Positions 16,373 through 26,438 of a stretch of DNA of 64,000 nucleotides are shown piece after piece. Source of the stretch: Desulfatitalea sp. BRH_c12 (GTDB taxonomy: Bacteria; Desulfobacterota; Desulfobacteria; Desulfobacterales; Desulfosarcinaceae); contig LADR01000018.1 in NCBI GenBank assembly GCA_000961655.1, forward strand, positions 1 to 64,000, written 5' to 3'. Within the stretch, counting starts at the first letter, position 1; each line of letters opens with the position of its first letter. The position numbers and the translations under genes are program-made. The notes under the pieces are model-generated. The model worked only from the letters and a program-made list of their open reading frames with translations. It was not told the origin of the DNA and searched no databases.

Positions 16373-18211
16373 ATGATGCGTTTGAACGTGGTAAAGAAAA
16401 ACTGCGCGGTGTTGGCTTTGGCCTGGACGATGGTCGTATTCGGATTTGGCATCAAAGATGCCCTTCACCTGAAGGATACCATCGATGAAATGGCCAGAGC
16501 CGAGGCCCGGGCCCATTTCAATAAAGATCAGGCCGTGCGGCTATGGGCCTCCAAATTTGGAGGTTTCTATGTCCCCGTATCCGAAAAAAACCCACCCAAT
16601 CCGGCCCTATCCCATGTAGCGGAACGCGACCTCGTTACCCAAAACGGGAAACAACTCACCCTGATGAGTTCGGCTTACATGACACGGCAGATCATGGCCG
16701 ATTATTCCGAACGCCACGGAATAAAGGCCAATATCACCAGCATGAAACCTTTGCGTAAAGAATCGGCCCCGGATGAATGGGAGAAAACCGCCCTGCAGGC
16801 TTTCGCGCTTGGGGAAAGCGAAGTCCTCAATCAGTCAAAGATCGACAACACATCCTATTTACGTTTGATGCGGCCGCTCCGGATTGAAGAAGGCTGTTTA
16901 AAATGCCATGGCACACAAGGGTACACGGAAGGCGACATCGTCGGCGGTCTCAGTGTTTCGGTTCCCATGACACCTTACAAGGAAATGAGACGCAAGGAGA
17001 TGTCCGCAAAGTTCATTTCCTTGACCGTCATCTGGGGTCTGGGCCTGATCGGGTTGTGGATCTCCAGTCGAATGTTGGCTGCACGGATGCATGCATTGGA
17101 AAAAGCCGAAAAATCACTGCGGATGTCGCAGGAAACGTATCGCGCCCTGGTCGACAGTTCGCAAACCGGCATTTACGTATCTCAAAATGGTAAAATCGTG
17201 TTTGCCAATGCGGAATTCGCGCGCCTGCATGGCTTTGAATTGGACGCTGTCATCGGCAAGGAAAGCCTGAGTTTCATTCATCCCGACGACAGGGCCATGG
17301 TTGCCGAGCGGACGCGTAAACGGTATTGTAAAGAGTCCCTATCGGATGAATACCAGGTGCGCTGCCTGACGCCCCGCGGCAAGACCATTTTCGTTCAACG
17401 CCGCAATACCTTGACGACCTATAATGGCCAAGCAGCCATCCTGGGCAACGAAATCAATATCACCAGGCGCATTGTAGCCGATGCCGAGCTTGCCAATGCC
17501 GAGAGACAATTGCAGAGACTTGCCGACGGGCTTATTGAACTGCACGAAACCGAACGCGAACATTTTGCCCGACAGATTCATGAAAATTTTGCCCAGTGTC
17601 TCACTGCCATTAAATTACAGGTTGAATGCGTTTTGAACGATCCCAATGCGGGCGAAGATGCCCGTGATGCCTTGCAGCCCATCACGCACGATATCCGGCA
17701 AACACTTGCCGAAATACGCAAGGTGGCGCGGCATTTCAGGCCGATAGGCCTCGAGCAGGTCGGCATCATCAAAACGATCGATTGGCTCTGCCGCCAATTT
17801 GCAGCGACCTGCCCTTTCCTTCAGATCACGAAACGGATCCGGATTGAAGAGCACGATATTCCCGACGCGCTGAAAATCATCATATTCCGCGTCATGGAGC
17901 AGGTGCTGCACACTGTTTCCAACCAACCCGATGCAGCCGTGGAAACCGGTTTGGAATTGGTTTCAGACAGAATACTTTTTTACCTGAGAACCGATGTGGA
18001 CGCAGTGAAACTCAATTTTTACCGGGGCAAAGGATTCCTTCCGGGCGAACTGGCATTGATCGCCCTGAAACGCCGTATCGAAATGTTCGGCGGCTCATTT
18101 CTTTTTTCTTCCTTTTCCCGCAACGACACATGGCTGGTTGCCTCGTGGAAGATTTTCAGCCAGTACAGACCAGACCAACCACCGCATAAAAAGCCTCCCT
18201 TGTCCAAATAA
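16373..18211 (+). CDS. Heme-type sensor kinase-like protein with PAS and a degenerate ATPase domain
   Basis: A 612-residue membrane sensor. A membrane span (VLALAWTMVVFGFGI) is at residues ~12-27, and an extracytoplasmic DUF3365/Tll0287-like domain carries a c-type heme motif CLKCH at residues 175-179. A second span is at ~215-235, a PAS domain at ~250-375, and a HisKA_3-like helix with His403 in EREHFARQIHENFAQ. The expected HATPase region is strongly eroded: no NxxxHA N-box and no GxGxG box can be found, although the C-terminal VASWKIF ending is retained. It may therefore not phosphorylate itself and may act as a sensor partner. The neighbouring gene downstream is a hybrid kinase on the same strand. 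Confidence 0.85.
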   Translation: MMRLNVVKKNCAVLALAWTMVVFGFGIKDALHLKDTIDEMARAEARAHFNKDQAVRLWASKFGGFYVPVSEKNPPNPALSHVAERDLVTQNGKQLTLMSSAYMTRQIMADYSERHGIKANITSMKPLRKESAPDEWEKTALQAFALGESEVLNQSKIDNTSYLRLMRPLRIEEGCLKCHGTQGYTEGDIVGGLSVSVPMTPYKEMRRKEMSAKFISLTVIWGLGLIGLWISSRMLAARMHALEKAEKSLRMSQETYRALVDSSQTGIYVSQNGKIVFANAEFARLHGFELDAVIGKESLSFIHPDDRAMVAERTRKRYCKESLSDEYQVRCLTPRGKTIFVQRRNTLTTYNGQAAILGNEINITRRIVADAELANAERQLQRLADGLIELHETEREHFARQIHENFAQCLTAIKLQVECVLNDPNAGEDARDALQPITHDIRQTLAEIRKVARHFRPIGLEQVGIIKTIDWLCRQFAATCPFLQITKRIRIEEHDIPDALKIIIFRVMEQVLHTVSNQPDAAVETGLELVSDRILFYLRTDVDAVKLNFYRGKGFLPGELALIALKRRIEMFGGSFLFSSFSRNDTWLVASWKIFSQYRPDQPPHKKPPLSK

Positions 18212-18322
18212 AGCAACATCCTTATGCATCCGGTAAATCCCCAGCATGACAAGTGGGTGCACATTTTTTTCTTCACAATATTGCTCCAAATGCGCTTCCG
18301 AAAAGCCTGCCTTCAAAATCAT
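18095..18322 (-). CDS. Possible small protein, partly antisense to the sensor kinase end
   Basis: A 75-codon frame beginning MILKAGFSEAHLEQYCEEKN. Its ATG follows GAAAGGAGAATTAC, an ideal ribosome site, which is the main evidence. The first ~36 residues, lying outside the kinase gene, look protein-like (CEEKNVHPLVMLGIYRMHK). The rest is antisense to the 3' end of the kinase gene and has unusual composition (basic tail GKGRKKK). It may be a real short gene, or the 5' end of a gene truncated here. Confidence 0.35.
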   Translation of the reverse strand: MILKAGFSEAHLEQYCEEKNVHPLVMLGIYRMHKDVALFGQGRLFMRWLVWSVLAENLPRGNQPCVVAGKGRKKK

Positions 18323-18723
18323 GTAATTCTCCTTTCACAACATTAGCGAATGTCTAACTGCATAACCAGGTAAAAGAACAAGTGTAGATCATCAATCGAC
18401 AGGAATTTTTCACCGCCTGGCAAATCACCCCATGAGCGGCCTTGCACCATCACATCTATTTCTATCCATAAGCTAACAAGATTCAAAGACTTGTTCTCTA
18501 AATACATTTTGGATTTGTTTTTTGCCTCAAGATTTCTCTTAATAAATGCCCATCATCCATGAATTCAACGATGCCGTGCCCGGCATCGCCACACTGGCCG
18601 AAAAACCATGTGTGGTGACGCGCCCGGTCCGCCTGCCACCTCCCCGCAACATTCTCCTTGTCCCGAGTGAACTGAACCTTGTATAGAGGGGGCTTTCAGA
18701 TGGTGCGATGGAGGGTTTGAGTT
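18323..18723. other. Intergenic region upstream of hybrid kinase
   Basis: About 400 bases, AT-rich in the middle (18440-18545) and likely to hold promoters in both directions. A short hairpin GATGCCG/CGGCATC lies near 18570-18587. No RNA gene is recognised. GGAGGG lies 8 bases before the GTG start of the kinase. Confidence 0.5.
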
Positions 18724-21588
18724 GTGCAGAAATTGAGTAAAACAGGCCTCGGCCTGTACAATAGCAGGATTTTTCAAGCATATCTCGATTATATCAGGGC
18801 GACTTATCCGGGCTTATCCGCACAGGAAGTGCTCGATCACGCCGGCATTGCCGCGCATGAAGTGACCGACACCGGTCATTGGTTCACCCAGGAGGATGCC
18901 GATCGTTTCCACCTGGCAGTGGTCGAAAAAACCGGTGATCCCGATATTTCACGTAATTCCGGCCGGTTCAGCGCTTCTTCCAAGGGTATGGCCCTGTTTA
19001 AACAGTATGTTGTAGGGTTGATCACTACGGAGACTGCCTTCCTGGCAATGGCTCATCTCTATCCGCTCTTTTCGAGAGGCGCCACGATTCAGGTCAAGAA
19101 TCGCGCGCGCGGCGTCACGGAGATCATTTCAACGCCTGCCCCGGGCGTCGAGGAAAAGCCGTACCAGTGCGACAATCGCCTTGGTACCCTGGAAGCCTTG
19201 CCCACGCTCTTTACGCATCAGTATGCCACAATCCAGCATTCAAGCTGTTTTCATAAGGGCGACGATGCCTGCCGCTACATTGTATCGTGGCGCACCCCGG
19301 CATCTTTCAAAATGAAACTCGTGCGCAACTACACGCTGTTGTGTTCCGCCATTGGCGCTGCGGGGGCTTTGTTTTTGATGCCGGCGGGGTCGTTCATGCC
19401 GATTCTGATGCTGCTGGCCGGACTGAATGCGGCCGCCTGGATTATCCATGCCCGCCTCAAAATCGAGGAACTGGAAACGATCATCGAAACCGGGCATAAC
19501 ACGGCTCAGGCGCGCATTGAAAACGCAAATCGTCGGTATAACAATTCATTGCTGATTCAGGAAATCGGCGCGGCGACTGCTGCCATTCTGAACGTCGACA
19601 CGCTGATGCATCGACTGGCCGATCTGATGCACGAACGGCTCGATTTCAACCGCGGGTTGATCCTGTTAGGCGATGACACCGGCCGCTATCTGAAATATTC
19701 AGCCAGTTACGGCTATGCTGAAGATGAAATCGCCGCCCTGCAAGCGGTGGATTTCAACGTGGGCGCTCCGGATGCCAAAGGCTATCCGGCCAGGGCGTTC
19801 GCCGAGCAAAAACCACTGGTGGCCCTTCAGAGCGCCGATCTGTTCGATCCCGTTGATGAAGAAAATGCACAGTCGGTCCGCGTGGTCGGTGTACAATCGC
19901 TATTATGCGTGCCACTTGTTTACAAAGATATTTCCCTGGGGATTTTGGCGCTGGACAATATCGGGAGCGAAAACCATTTGAATAAAAGCGATGTCAATCT
20001 GTTGCAAGGCATTGCCGCTCAGATTGCGATCAGCATCAATAATGCCCGCTCTTTCCAGAAGTTGCAACAAAGCGAAGAGAAATATCGCCAGACCCTTGAA
20101 AGCATAAATGAGGGCTTTTTCGAGACCGATCTGGACGCGAACATTCGCTTTGCCAACAAAGCCATGAGCCGGCTGCTCGGACGAACGCCAGAGCAGATCG
20201 CACATCGCCGGTTATATGGATTCTTCTCATCTGGCAACCAATCCCGATTAACATCGCTTTTTGCGAACCTCCGGCAATCCCAAGAACCAGTCAGCTTTTC
20301 CCAGTTTGAAATCATCGACGCAAACGGCAATACGATCCCCGTCGATCTATCCGTCTCATTGATCATGGGGCCAGACCTGACCGCGGTCGGTTTTCGGGGT
20401 ATTCTGCGTGATGCCACCGAACGCCTGCTTTTGGAGAACAAGCACAAACAGTTGGAGAACCGTGTCCGGCAAATGCAAAAACTGGAGGCAATCGGTCTGC
20501 TGGCCGGTGGCATCGCTCACAACTTCAACAACTGGCTGTCAGGCATCCTGGGCAATGCCACTCTGATCCGCATGAACGCCGGACAGAATGCACAGGTGAT
20601 TGATAAAGCCTTCAAAATAGAGTCGATCGTCGAAAAAGCCGCCAAAATGAACCAGCAATTGCTGAGCTATGCACGCGGTGGCAACTATGAAATCAAGCCC
20701 ATCGCTTTGAACAAAGTCCTACAGGAATTTGCAGACACGTTTGCCCAAACCCGCAAGGAAATCCAAACCACCTTGTCGCTCGATCCGGACCTTCCGAATG
20801 TTAGGGGCGATAAAAACCAGATCGAACAGGTCTTCTGGAATTTGTACATCAATGCCATCGACGCCATGCCGGACGGTGGTGCATTGACCATCGCCACCCG
20901 ATGCACCACCTCGGCGGCCTTATCGGGTAAACCCTATGAAGTCATGTCCGGCCGCTATGTGATGGTCAGCTTCAGCGACACTGGCACCGGAATAGCTTCC
21001 GAACACCTGGAGAACATTTTCGATCCGTTTTTCACGACCAAAAAAGGCAAGGGCACGGGTCTTGGATTGGCATCGGCCTATGGCATCATCAAATCTCACC
21101 ATGGCTACATTGATGTCACCTCCACCCCCGGAAACGGAACGACCTTCAAGATATTTTTGCCCTCCGTAAAAGAATCGCCGGCACCCAAAAAAGCGCCGGA
21201 CGCATGCATTCACAAGGGCACGGGCACCATCCTGGTCGTCGATGACGAACAGATGGTCCTGGAGACTTTCGTCGAGTTGCTCGAACCCCTTGGTTATACA
21301 GTCGTGACGGCAGCCAGTGGCGAAGAGGCGTTGCAACGTCATGGCAATCGGCTCGACCGGATTGACATTGCCATTATCGATATGATCATGCCGGGCATGA
21401 ACGGCCGTGAACTTTACGCCCACCTCAAAATGCGCCGCCCATCCATTAAAACCCTGCTATGCAGCGGCTACGGCATGAACGAAAAAATTATGGAGATCAT
21501 GGAGCAGGGCTGCGACGGCTTTATACAGAAACCTTTCTCCCTGACCCAAATTTCCGAAGCTATCAGAAAAATATCATCAATCGGTTGA
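18724..21588 (+). CDS. Hybrid sensor histidine kinase (sensory N-terminus, TM, GAF, PAS, HisKA, HATPase, REC)
   Basis: A 954-residue kinase with a GTG start 8 bases after GGAGGG. Residues 1-190 are a cytoplasmic sensory region of unassigned family ending in [15 protein letters not shown], a Cys-containing close reminiscent of V4R-type domains. Two membrane helices follow (~203-242), then GAF (~275-440), PAS (~450-570), HisKA with His599 in GGIAHNFNN, a complete HATPase ([33 protein letters not shown]) and a C-terminal receiver with phospho-acceptor Asp886 ([10 protein letters not shown]). The H-box has Asn where most relatives have Asp (HDFNN). All catalytic parts look intact. It is a free-standing phosphorelay input; its output partner is not obvious. 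Confidence 0.93.
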   Translation: MQKLSKTGLGLYNSRIFQAYLDYIRATYPGLSAQEVLDHAGIAAHEVTDTGHWFTQEDADRFHLAVVEKTGDPDISRNSGRFSASSKGMALFKQYVVGLITTETAFLAMAHLYPLFSRGATIQVKNRARGVTEIISTPAPGVEEKPYQCDNRLGTLEALPTLFTHQYATIQHSSCFHKGDDACRYIVSWRTPASFKMKLVRNYTLLCSAIGAAGALFLMPAGSFMPILMLLAGLNAAAWIIHARLKIEELETIIETGHNTAQARIENANRRYNNSLLIQEIGAATAAILNVDTLMHRLADLMHERLDFNRGLILLGDDTGRYLKYSASYGYAEDEIAALQAVDFNVGAPDAKGYPARAFAEQKPLVALQSADLFDPVDEENAQSVRVVGVQSLLCVPLVYKDISLGILALDNIGSENHLNKSDVNLLQGIAAQIAISINNARSFQKLQQSEEKYRQTLESINEGFFETDLDANIRFANKAMSRLLGRTPEQIAHRRLYGFFSSGNQSRLTSLFANLRQSQEPVSFSQFEIIDANGNTIPVDLSVSLIMGPDLTAVGFRGILRDATERLLLENKHKQLENRVRQMQKLEAIGLLAGGIAHNFNNWLSGILGNATLIRMNAGQNAQVIDKAFKIESIVEKAAKMNQQLLSYARGGNYEIKPIALNKVLQEFADTFAQTRKEIQTTLSLDPDLPNVRGDKNQIEQVFWNLYINAIDAMPDGGALTIATRCTTSAALSGKPYEVMSGRYVMVSFSDTGTGIASEHLENIFDPFFTTKKGKGTGLGLASAYGIIKSHHGYIDVTSTPGNGTTFKIFLPSVKESPAPKKAPDACIHKGTGTILVVDDEQMVLETFVELLEPLGYTVVTAASGEEALQRHGNRLDRIDIAIIDMIMPGMNGRELYAHLKMRRPSIKTLLCSGYGMNEKIMEIMEQGCDGFIQKPFSLTQISEAIRKISSIG

Positions 21589-21806
21589 GACGACTTAAAG
21601 TGGGATCATGAGATTGTGGTCCCACCGGCAGGCGTATTGCGGTGGGACCGAACAGCACCCCCGTTGCGTCTTTTTGCACGTCATCGGCATTGACAGACAA
21701 TAGGATTCTCTAGCAAGATCTGGAAAAGAAACGGCTGCAAATGATGCACTTCCGTTCATTATAAGGTAAGGTGATGTATCATGGGATACACTGAAAGCAC
21801 TGTCGG
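21589..21806. other. Gap with inverted repeat between two hybrid kinases
   Basis: GGTCCCACCG and CGGTGGGACC (21618-21627 and 21640-21649) form a 10-base stem with a 12-base loop about 30 bases after the kinase stop. No U-tract follows, so termination is uncertain; a dispersed palindrome is the alternative. The remainder holds the promoter of the next kinase. Confidence 0.45.
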
Positions 21807-24800
21807 ATGAAAAAGCTTACTACCATACAAGGTGGTCTCTTCCTGCTTTACGTGGTAATTTGTTTGCTTGGCGGTCTTTCGGATACGAGTACCGCGTGGG
21901 GAAACCCACCGGTCAGAATCGGTGTGCTTGCCACCCGCAACACGCAGCAGTGTTTACAAAGCTGGACGCCCACGGCTGAATACCTCACCCGACAAGTGGC
22001 CGGACAACGTTTCGTCATTATACCGCTGGCGCATGATCATGTCCTATCCAGTGTGGCAAAGGGTGCGGTAGATTTCATCTTGGCCAATTCAGCCATGTAT
22101 GTGGAGATGGAGCACCGCTATCAGAGCAACCGAATCGCAACGCTGAAAGAGAAGCGTTTGCAAGGTGTGTATACCCAATACGGTGGTGTCATTTTTTGCC
22201 GCAGCGATCGCAAAGACATTCGCAGACTGAGCGATCTTAGAGGTAAATCTCTTATGGCCGTGTCTGAATCCTCCCTGGGGGGATGGCTCATGGCCTGGCG
22301 GGAACTCAAAGAATACGGAATAGATCCTTTCAAGGACTTTGAAGACCTTCAATTCAGCGAAAGCCACGAACAGGTCGTGTATGCGGTTCGGGATCGCATG
22401 ATCGATGTGGGCACGGTCAGAACCAATACCTTGGAAGATCTCAGTGCCGAAGGCAACATCGATCTGAACGATTATTATGTATTCCCGCGGCTTTCCGGTG
22501 CGGGTGATCCTACCGCTTATTTCTGCACCACACGCGAATACCCCAATTGGCCCATGGCCAAGGTGAGGCACACTTCTGACGAAATGGCCGAAAAAGTGGC
22601 TTTGGCGCTGCTCCAAATGCCCCCGGATTCTCCTGCAGCCAGGGCAGCCGGTGGCGCGGGTTGGACCATCCCCCTGAATTATCAGCCGGTTCACGAATGC
22701 CTCAAGGTCCTGAACATAGGTCCGTACCAAGACCTGGGTAAGATCACCTTCACGGACGTCTTGGATAAATATGGGTTTTGGATCTTCTTAGCCGCGTTGG
22801 CATTTTCTTTTCTGGCCCTTTTTTATGGCTGGGCCCTGGCACTCAACCACAGACTCGAAACCACGCACGCGCGCTTGAAAGTGGAGATGGATCTGCACAC
22901 ACAAATGGACCGTGAATTAAAACGGGCCAAAGAAGCCGCCGAGACGGCCGCGCAGGCCAAAAGCGAGTTTCTGGCCAATATGAGCCATGAAATCCGAACA
23001 CCCATGAACGGCGTGATTGGCGCAGCGGATCTGGCACTCAGTGAAAAAGTATCGCCCAAAGTTGCGCACTATCTCAAAATTATCCACAGCTCGGCCTACT
23101 CACTGCTGAGCATCATCAACGATATATTGGATTTTTCAAAGATCGAAGCAGGCAAATTCGAACTGAAGGAACGCATTTTCAGACTGGACGAGGTCATCGA
23201 CCGGGTCATGGAATTGTTCTTCAACCGGGCTGCCGAGAAGGGGATCGAGCTTCTGGTGGATATCGACATGAATACACCCAAGTTCATCAAGGGAGATCCC
23301 CTGCGCCTGCAACAGATTTTGACCAATCTGATCAGCAACGCCATTAAATTCACGGAATCGGGCGGCGTGATCCTATTGCACGCCAGGGAGGTGACGGAAT
23401 CGATGGGCGCTTTGGCCGACGACCAGGTGATATTGGCCTTTTCCGTTAAAGATACGGGCGCCGGCATCGCTCCGGAATTCGTCGATCATCTTTTCGAGCC
23501 GTTCACCCAGGCCGATACGTCGACAACCCGAAAATACGAAGGCACCGGCCTGGGGTTGAGCATTTGTAAACAACTGGTCACCATGATGGCCGGTGACATC
23601 GGAGTGGCATCCGAGTTGGGTAAGGGCAGCACTTTCTTCTTTACTGTGCGAATGCAGCGGGGATCAGACAAGCCTGTTTCAAAGCTGGTGGTACCCCCTG
23701 ATATTCAGGGCATGAATGTACTGGTCGTCGACGATCTGGGCGACAGCCGCAGTATCATGCGTACTATATTGGAGTCCTTAGGGTGCAGGGTTGAAACGCT
23801 TTCTTCGGGACCGGAAGCCTTGAACCGTCTGGCAGACAATTCAATACGCAATGATCCCATTGAGCTGATCATGATGGATTGGAAAATGCCGGAAATGGAT
23901 GGCATCGAGGTGTCGCGCAAAATCCGGCAAGAGTTAAAACTGACACTACCCATTATCATGATGACAGCTTTCGGCCAGGACGAACAACGCATCGAAGCTC
24001 AAAAAGCAGGCATCAATGGTTTTCTGAACAAACCGATCTATCCGTCGACGCTGTATGACGCCATCATGGATAGCTTCGGCAAAGAGGTGTTAAAGATAGG
24101 CGACCACCCCAAACGATTCACGACCCGGGCGTCCATTTACCGAAAACACCTGGAAGGAAAAAAGATTCTGGTGGCCGAAGACAACCCCACCAACCAGCAG
24201 GTTGCCCAAGCCATATTGGAAGGGGCCGGGATCGCCGTCACCATCGCAAACAATGGTGAAGAAGCCGTTCAGGCTTTCAAAATTGCCTCTTTCGACGCGG
24301 TGCTGATGGATATCCAGATGCCAAAAATGAACGGCTACGAAGCCACCCTGCTGATCCGTGAACTGCCGAACGGGGCTTCGATTCCCATTATCGCCATGAC
24401 TGCCCATGCCATGAAAGGCGATGAGGAAAAGTGCCTGGAAGCCGGGATGAATGGCTATGTCTCCAAACCGGTCAACCAGGGTCGTTTGTTTCAAACGCTC
24501 TGGCGACTGCTGGGCACCGGAAAGAGTCAGGCATCCGAATGGATTGCGCCAAATGCCGATGAAGCTTCCCTGAAAGCGGGCATCGTCCATGAAGTAAGTT
24601 CGCACGACCAACAGTTGACTGCCGCCGGCCAAACCGTCAGAAAAGAAATGGATTTACCGGACAAACTGCCCGGCATCGACATCGGTCGCACGCTTACGGA
24701 GATGGGAATAAACGGCGCCACGCTAACGCACATACTGGCTGGTTTTCTTGCCGGTAACCGGGACACCGCCCGAAAAATCAGACAGGCGTTTTCCGGCAAT

Positions 24801-25274
24801 GACCCCGAGTCGATGGGCCAACTGGCCCACAGTCTCAGAGGAAGTGCAGCCAATATCGGGGCCGCCGAATTAAGTGAGGCCGCACAAGCGCTTGAAGAGG
24901 CGTGTTATAAAAAATCAAAGACAGGCGGCGAATTATCCGATCTTGACGGCAAGGTGGCAACATTGGAGGGCGCCTTAGGGAAGGTCTTGGCATCGATTCA
25001 ATCACTTCAGGAACCTGGCAGCGATGCAGTCGCACAGCCGGCCAACCCATCCTGCCTGTCGCTCGACGCGCTTTTGACGCTGTTGACCGATGCCATCGAC
25101 CGCGCCGATCCGGAAGAAATAGTAAAAATCATGTCAGATATCAGACAACTGGCTGCGCAATGCAACGGAATCAAAACCACCGATCTTAAAACGCTGGATG
25201 CCCAAGTCACTCTCTACGACTATGATCCGGCCCTGGAAACAATCCGGAAGATACGTTCACAGGTAGACTTATGA
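21807..25274 (+). CDS. BarA-type hybrid kinase with PhnD-like periplasmic sensor (HisKA-HATPase-REC-REC-Hpt)
   Basis: An 1155-residue multi-domain kinase. Residues 1-30 are a signal/anchor, followed by a PhnD/SsuA-like phosphonate-binding fold (~36-300; VRIGVLATRNTQQCLQSWTP, DFILANSAMY, LRGKSLMAVSESS). A membrane span is at ~320-345 (FWIFLAALAFSFLALFYGW). HisKA has His394 in NMSHEIRTPMNG, and the HATPase has complete N, G1 and G2 boxes (NLISNAIKF; DTGAGI; GTGLGLSI). Two receivers follow (MNVLVVDDLGDS and KILVAEDNPTN, phospho-Asp in LIMMDWKMPEMDG and AVLMDIQMPKMNG). The C-terminal Hpt has His in LAHSLRGSAANIGA. The stop overlaps the next start in ATGA, so it feeds the HD-GYP regulator. The ligand may be an oxyanion or phosphonate, which is inferred from the fold. 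Confidence 0.95.
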   Translation: MKKLTTIQGGLFLLYVVICLLGGLSDTSTAWGNPPVRIGVLATRNTQQCLQSWTPTAEYLTRQVAGQRFVIIPLAHDHVLSSVAKGAVDFILANSAMYVEMEHRYQSNRIATLKEKRLQGVYTQYGGVIFCRSDRKDIRRLSDLRGKSLMAVSESSLGGWLMAWRELKEYGIDPFKDFEDLQFSESHEQVVYAVRDRMIDVGTVRTNTLEDLSAEGNIDLNDYYVFPRLSGAGDPTAYFCTTREYPNWPMAKVRHTSDEMAEKVALALLQMPPDSPAARAAGGAGWTIPLNYQPVHECLKVLNIGPYQDLGKITFTDVLDKYGFWIFLAALAFSFLALFYGWALALNHRLETTHARLKVEMDLHTQMDRELKRAKEAAETAAQAKSEFLANMSHEIRTPMNGVIGAADLALSEKVSPKVAHYLKIIHSSAYSLLSIINDILDFSKIEAGKFELKERIFRLDEVIDRVMELFFNRAAEKGIELLVDIDMNTPKFIKGDPLRLQQILTNLISNAIKFTESGGVILLHAREVTESMGALADDQVILAFSVKDTGAGIAPEFVDHLFEPFTQADTSTTRKYEGTGLGLSICKQLVTMMAGDIGVASELGKGSTFFFTVRMQRGSDKPVSKLVVPPDIQGMNVLVVDDLGDSRSIMRTILESLGCRVETLSSGPEALNRLADNSIRNDPIELIMMDWKMPEMDGIEVSRKIRQELKLTLPIIMMTAFGQDEQRIEAQKAGINGFLNKPIYPSTLYDAIMDSFGKEVLKIGDHPKRFTTRASIYRKHLEGKKILVAEDNPTNQQVAQAILEGAGIAVTIANNGEEAVQAFKIASFDAVLMDIQMPKMNGYEATLLIRELPNGASIPIIAMTAHAMKGDEEKCLEAGMNGYVSKPVNQGRLFQTLWRLLGTGKSQASEWIAPNADEASLKAGIVHEVSSHDQQLTAAGQTVRKEMDLPDKLPGIDIGRTLTEMGINGATLTHILAGFLAGNRDTARKIRQAFSGNDPESMGQLAHSLRGSAANIGAAELSEAAQALEEACYKKSKTGGELSDLDGKVATLEGALGKVLASIQSLQEPGSDAVAQPANPSCLSLDALLTLLTDAIDRADPEEIVKIMSDIRQLAAQCNGIKTTDLKTLDAQVTLYDYDPALETIRKIRSQVDL

Positions 25275-26338
25275 ATTCGTCGCGACCTTTGATTTTGATT
25301 GTGGATGACAACCCCACCAACATCGATTTGCTGGTAAACACCTTGAAAGCGGAACACCGCTTGGGCATTGCCAAAAACGGCCCCAAGGCGCTGGAATATG
25401 TTGCCAGACAAAAACCGGACCTTGTACTGCTCGATATTATGATGCCGGAGATGAACGGCTACGAGGTGATTACCCGTTTAAAAGCCAATCCTGAGACAGC
25501 CGCCATTCCGGTCATTTTTATCACGGCCATGAGCCAAACCATCAACAAGACCACCGGATTTGAATTGGGTGCGGTCGACTATATCACCAAACCTTTTAAC
25601 GCGGCCGAAGTCAAAGCGAGAATACGAACGCACTTATCATTAGAGATGATGAGACTGCAACTGGCATCTCAAAACGTTTTTCTGGAGCATAGAGTTGCGC
25701 AGAAAACTTCCGAAATACGTGAAATTCTCAACGCCAGCATCCGCACCATGGCGCTTATGGTTGAAATCAGAGACCCATATACTGCCGGTCACCAGCAACG
25801 GGTGACCCAACTGGCCTGTGCCATTGCTGAAAAACTGGGGGTGGCACCGGATATTATCGAAGGTCTTCGTATTGCAGGAATCTTGCACGATCTGGGAAAA
25901 ATCCGCATACCCGTCTCTATCCTCAGTCGGGCCGGCAGCCTGATGGATGCGGAGTTAGAGATGATCAAAATTCATCCCCGGGTGAGTTTTGAAATATTGA
26001 AGAACATACCCTTCCCATGGCCCGTCGCCGAAATCGTCCTTCAACACCATGAGCGTATAGACGGTTCAGGCTATCCACAGGGCCTTTCAGGAGACCAAAT
26101 TCTGCTGGAGTCGCGAATTCTGGCGGTCGCAGACGTGGTTGAAGCCACCAGCTCTTTTCGACCGTATCGCCCCGCCCACGGGATAGAGGCCGCCCTGGCG
26201 AAAATCACACAAAGTAAAGGCGTCAAGTACGATGCCGAAGCCGTCTCTGCCTGCCAGGAACTGTTTACCAAGGACCGCTTCGAATTCGATATGGAAAAGG
26301 ATACCCCATTGCTCAGTCCCCTGCCTCATCAGTACTGA
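25271..26338 (+). CDS. Response regulator with HD-GYP c-di-GMP phosphodiesterase domain
   Basis: A 355-residue protein. The receiver (residues ~6-125) has the acidic pair DDNPTN, phospho-Asp in LVLLDIMMPEMNGY and Lys in ITKPF. The HD-GYP domain (~150-340) has the metal-binding HD in GILHDLGKI, EMIKIHP, and HHERIDGSGYPQGL with the GYP motif intact. It is expected to hydrolyse c-di-GMP when phosphorylated. The ATG overlaps the stop of the hybrid kinase (ATGA), indicating translational coupling, so the pair is a dedicated signalling unit turning a periplasmic signal into c-di-GMP loss. Confidence 0.95.
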   Translation: MNSSRPLILIVDDNPTNIDLLVNTLKAEHRLGIAKNGPKALEYVARQKPDLVLLDIMMPEMNGYEVITRLKANPETAAIPVIFITAMSQTINKTTGFELGAVDYITKPFNAAEVKARIRTHLSLEMMRLQLASQNVFLEHRVAQKTSEIREILNASIRTMALMVEIRDPYTAGHQQRVTQLACAIAEKLGVAPDIIEGLRIAGILHDLGKIRIPVSILSRAGSLMDAELEMIKIHPRVSFEILKNIPFPWPVAEIVLQHHERIDGSGYPQGLSGDQILLESRILAVADVVEATSSFRPYRPAHGIEAALAKITQSKGVKYDAEAVSACQELFTKDRFEFDMEKDTPLLSPLPHQY

Positions 26339-26360
26339 TCTTTTATAAGTATCGATTCGA

Positions 26361-26396
26361 TTTTCGGAATTGGCACGAATCGAGGTGAGCCGGGCG
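26361..26396 (-). repeat. Short remnant of the dispersed repeat left module
   Basis: This stretch has the same block order as 31402-31435 (TTTTCGGGATTGGCACG, then AGGTG and GCCGGG), with several substitutions. It lies right after the HD-GYP gene. Confidence 0.5.
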
Positions 26397-26438
26397 TTTG
26401 GAACTTGAAAGTTGAGATCTTTGCCGCGCGGGCAAACG

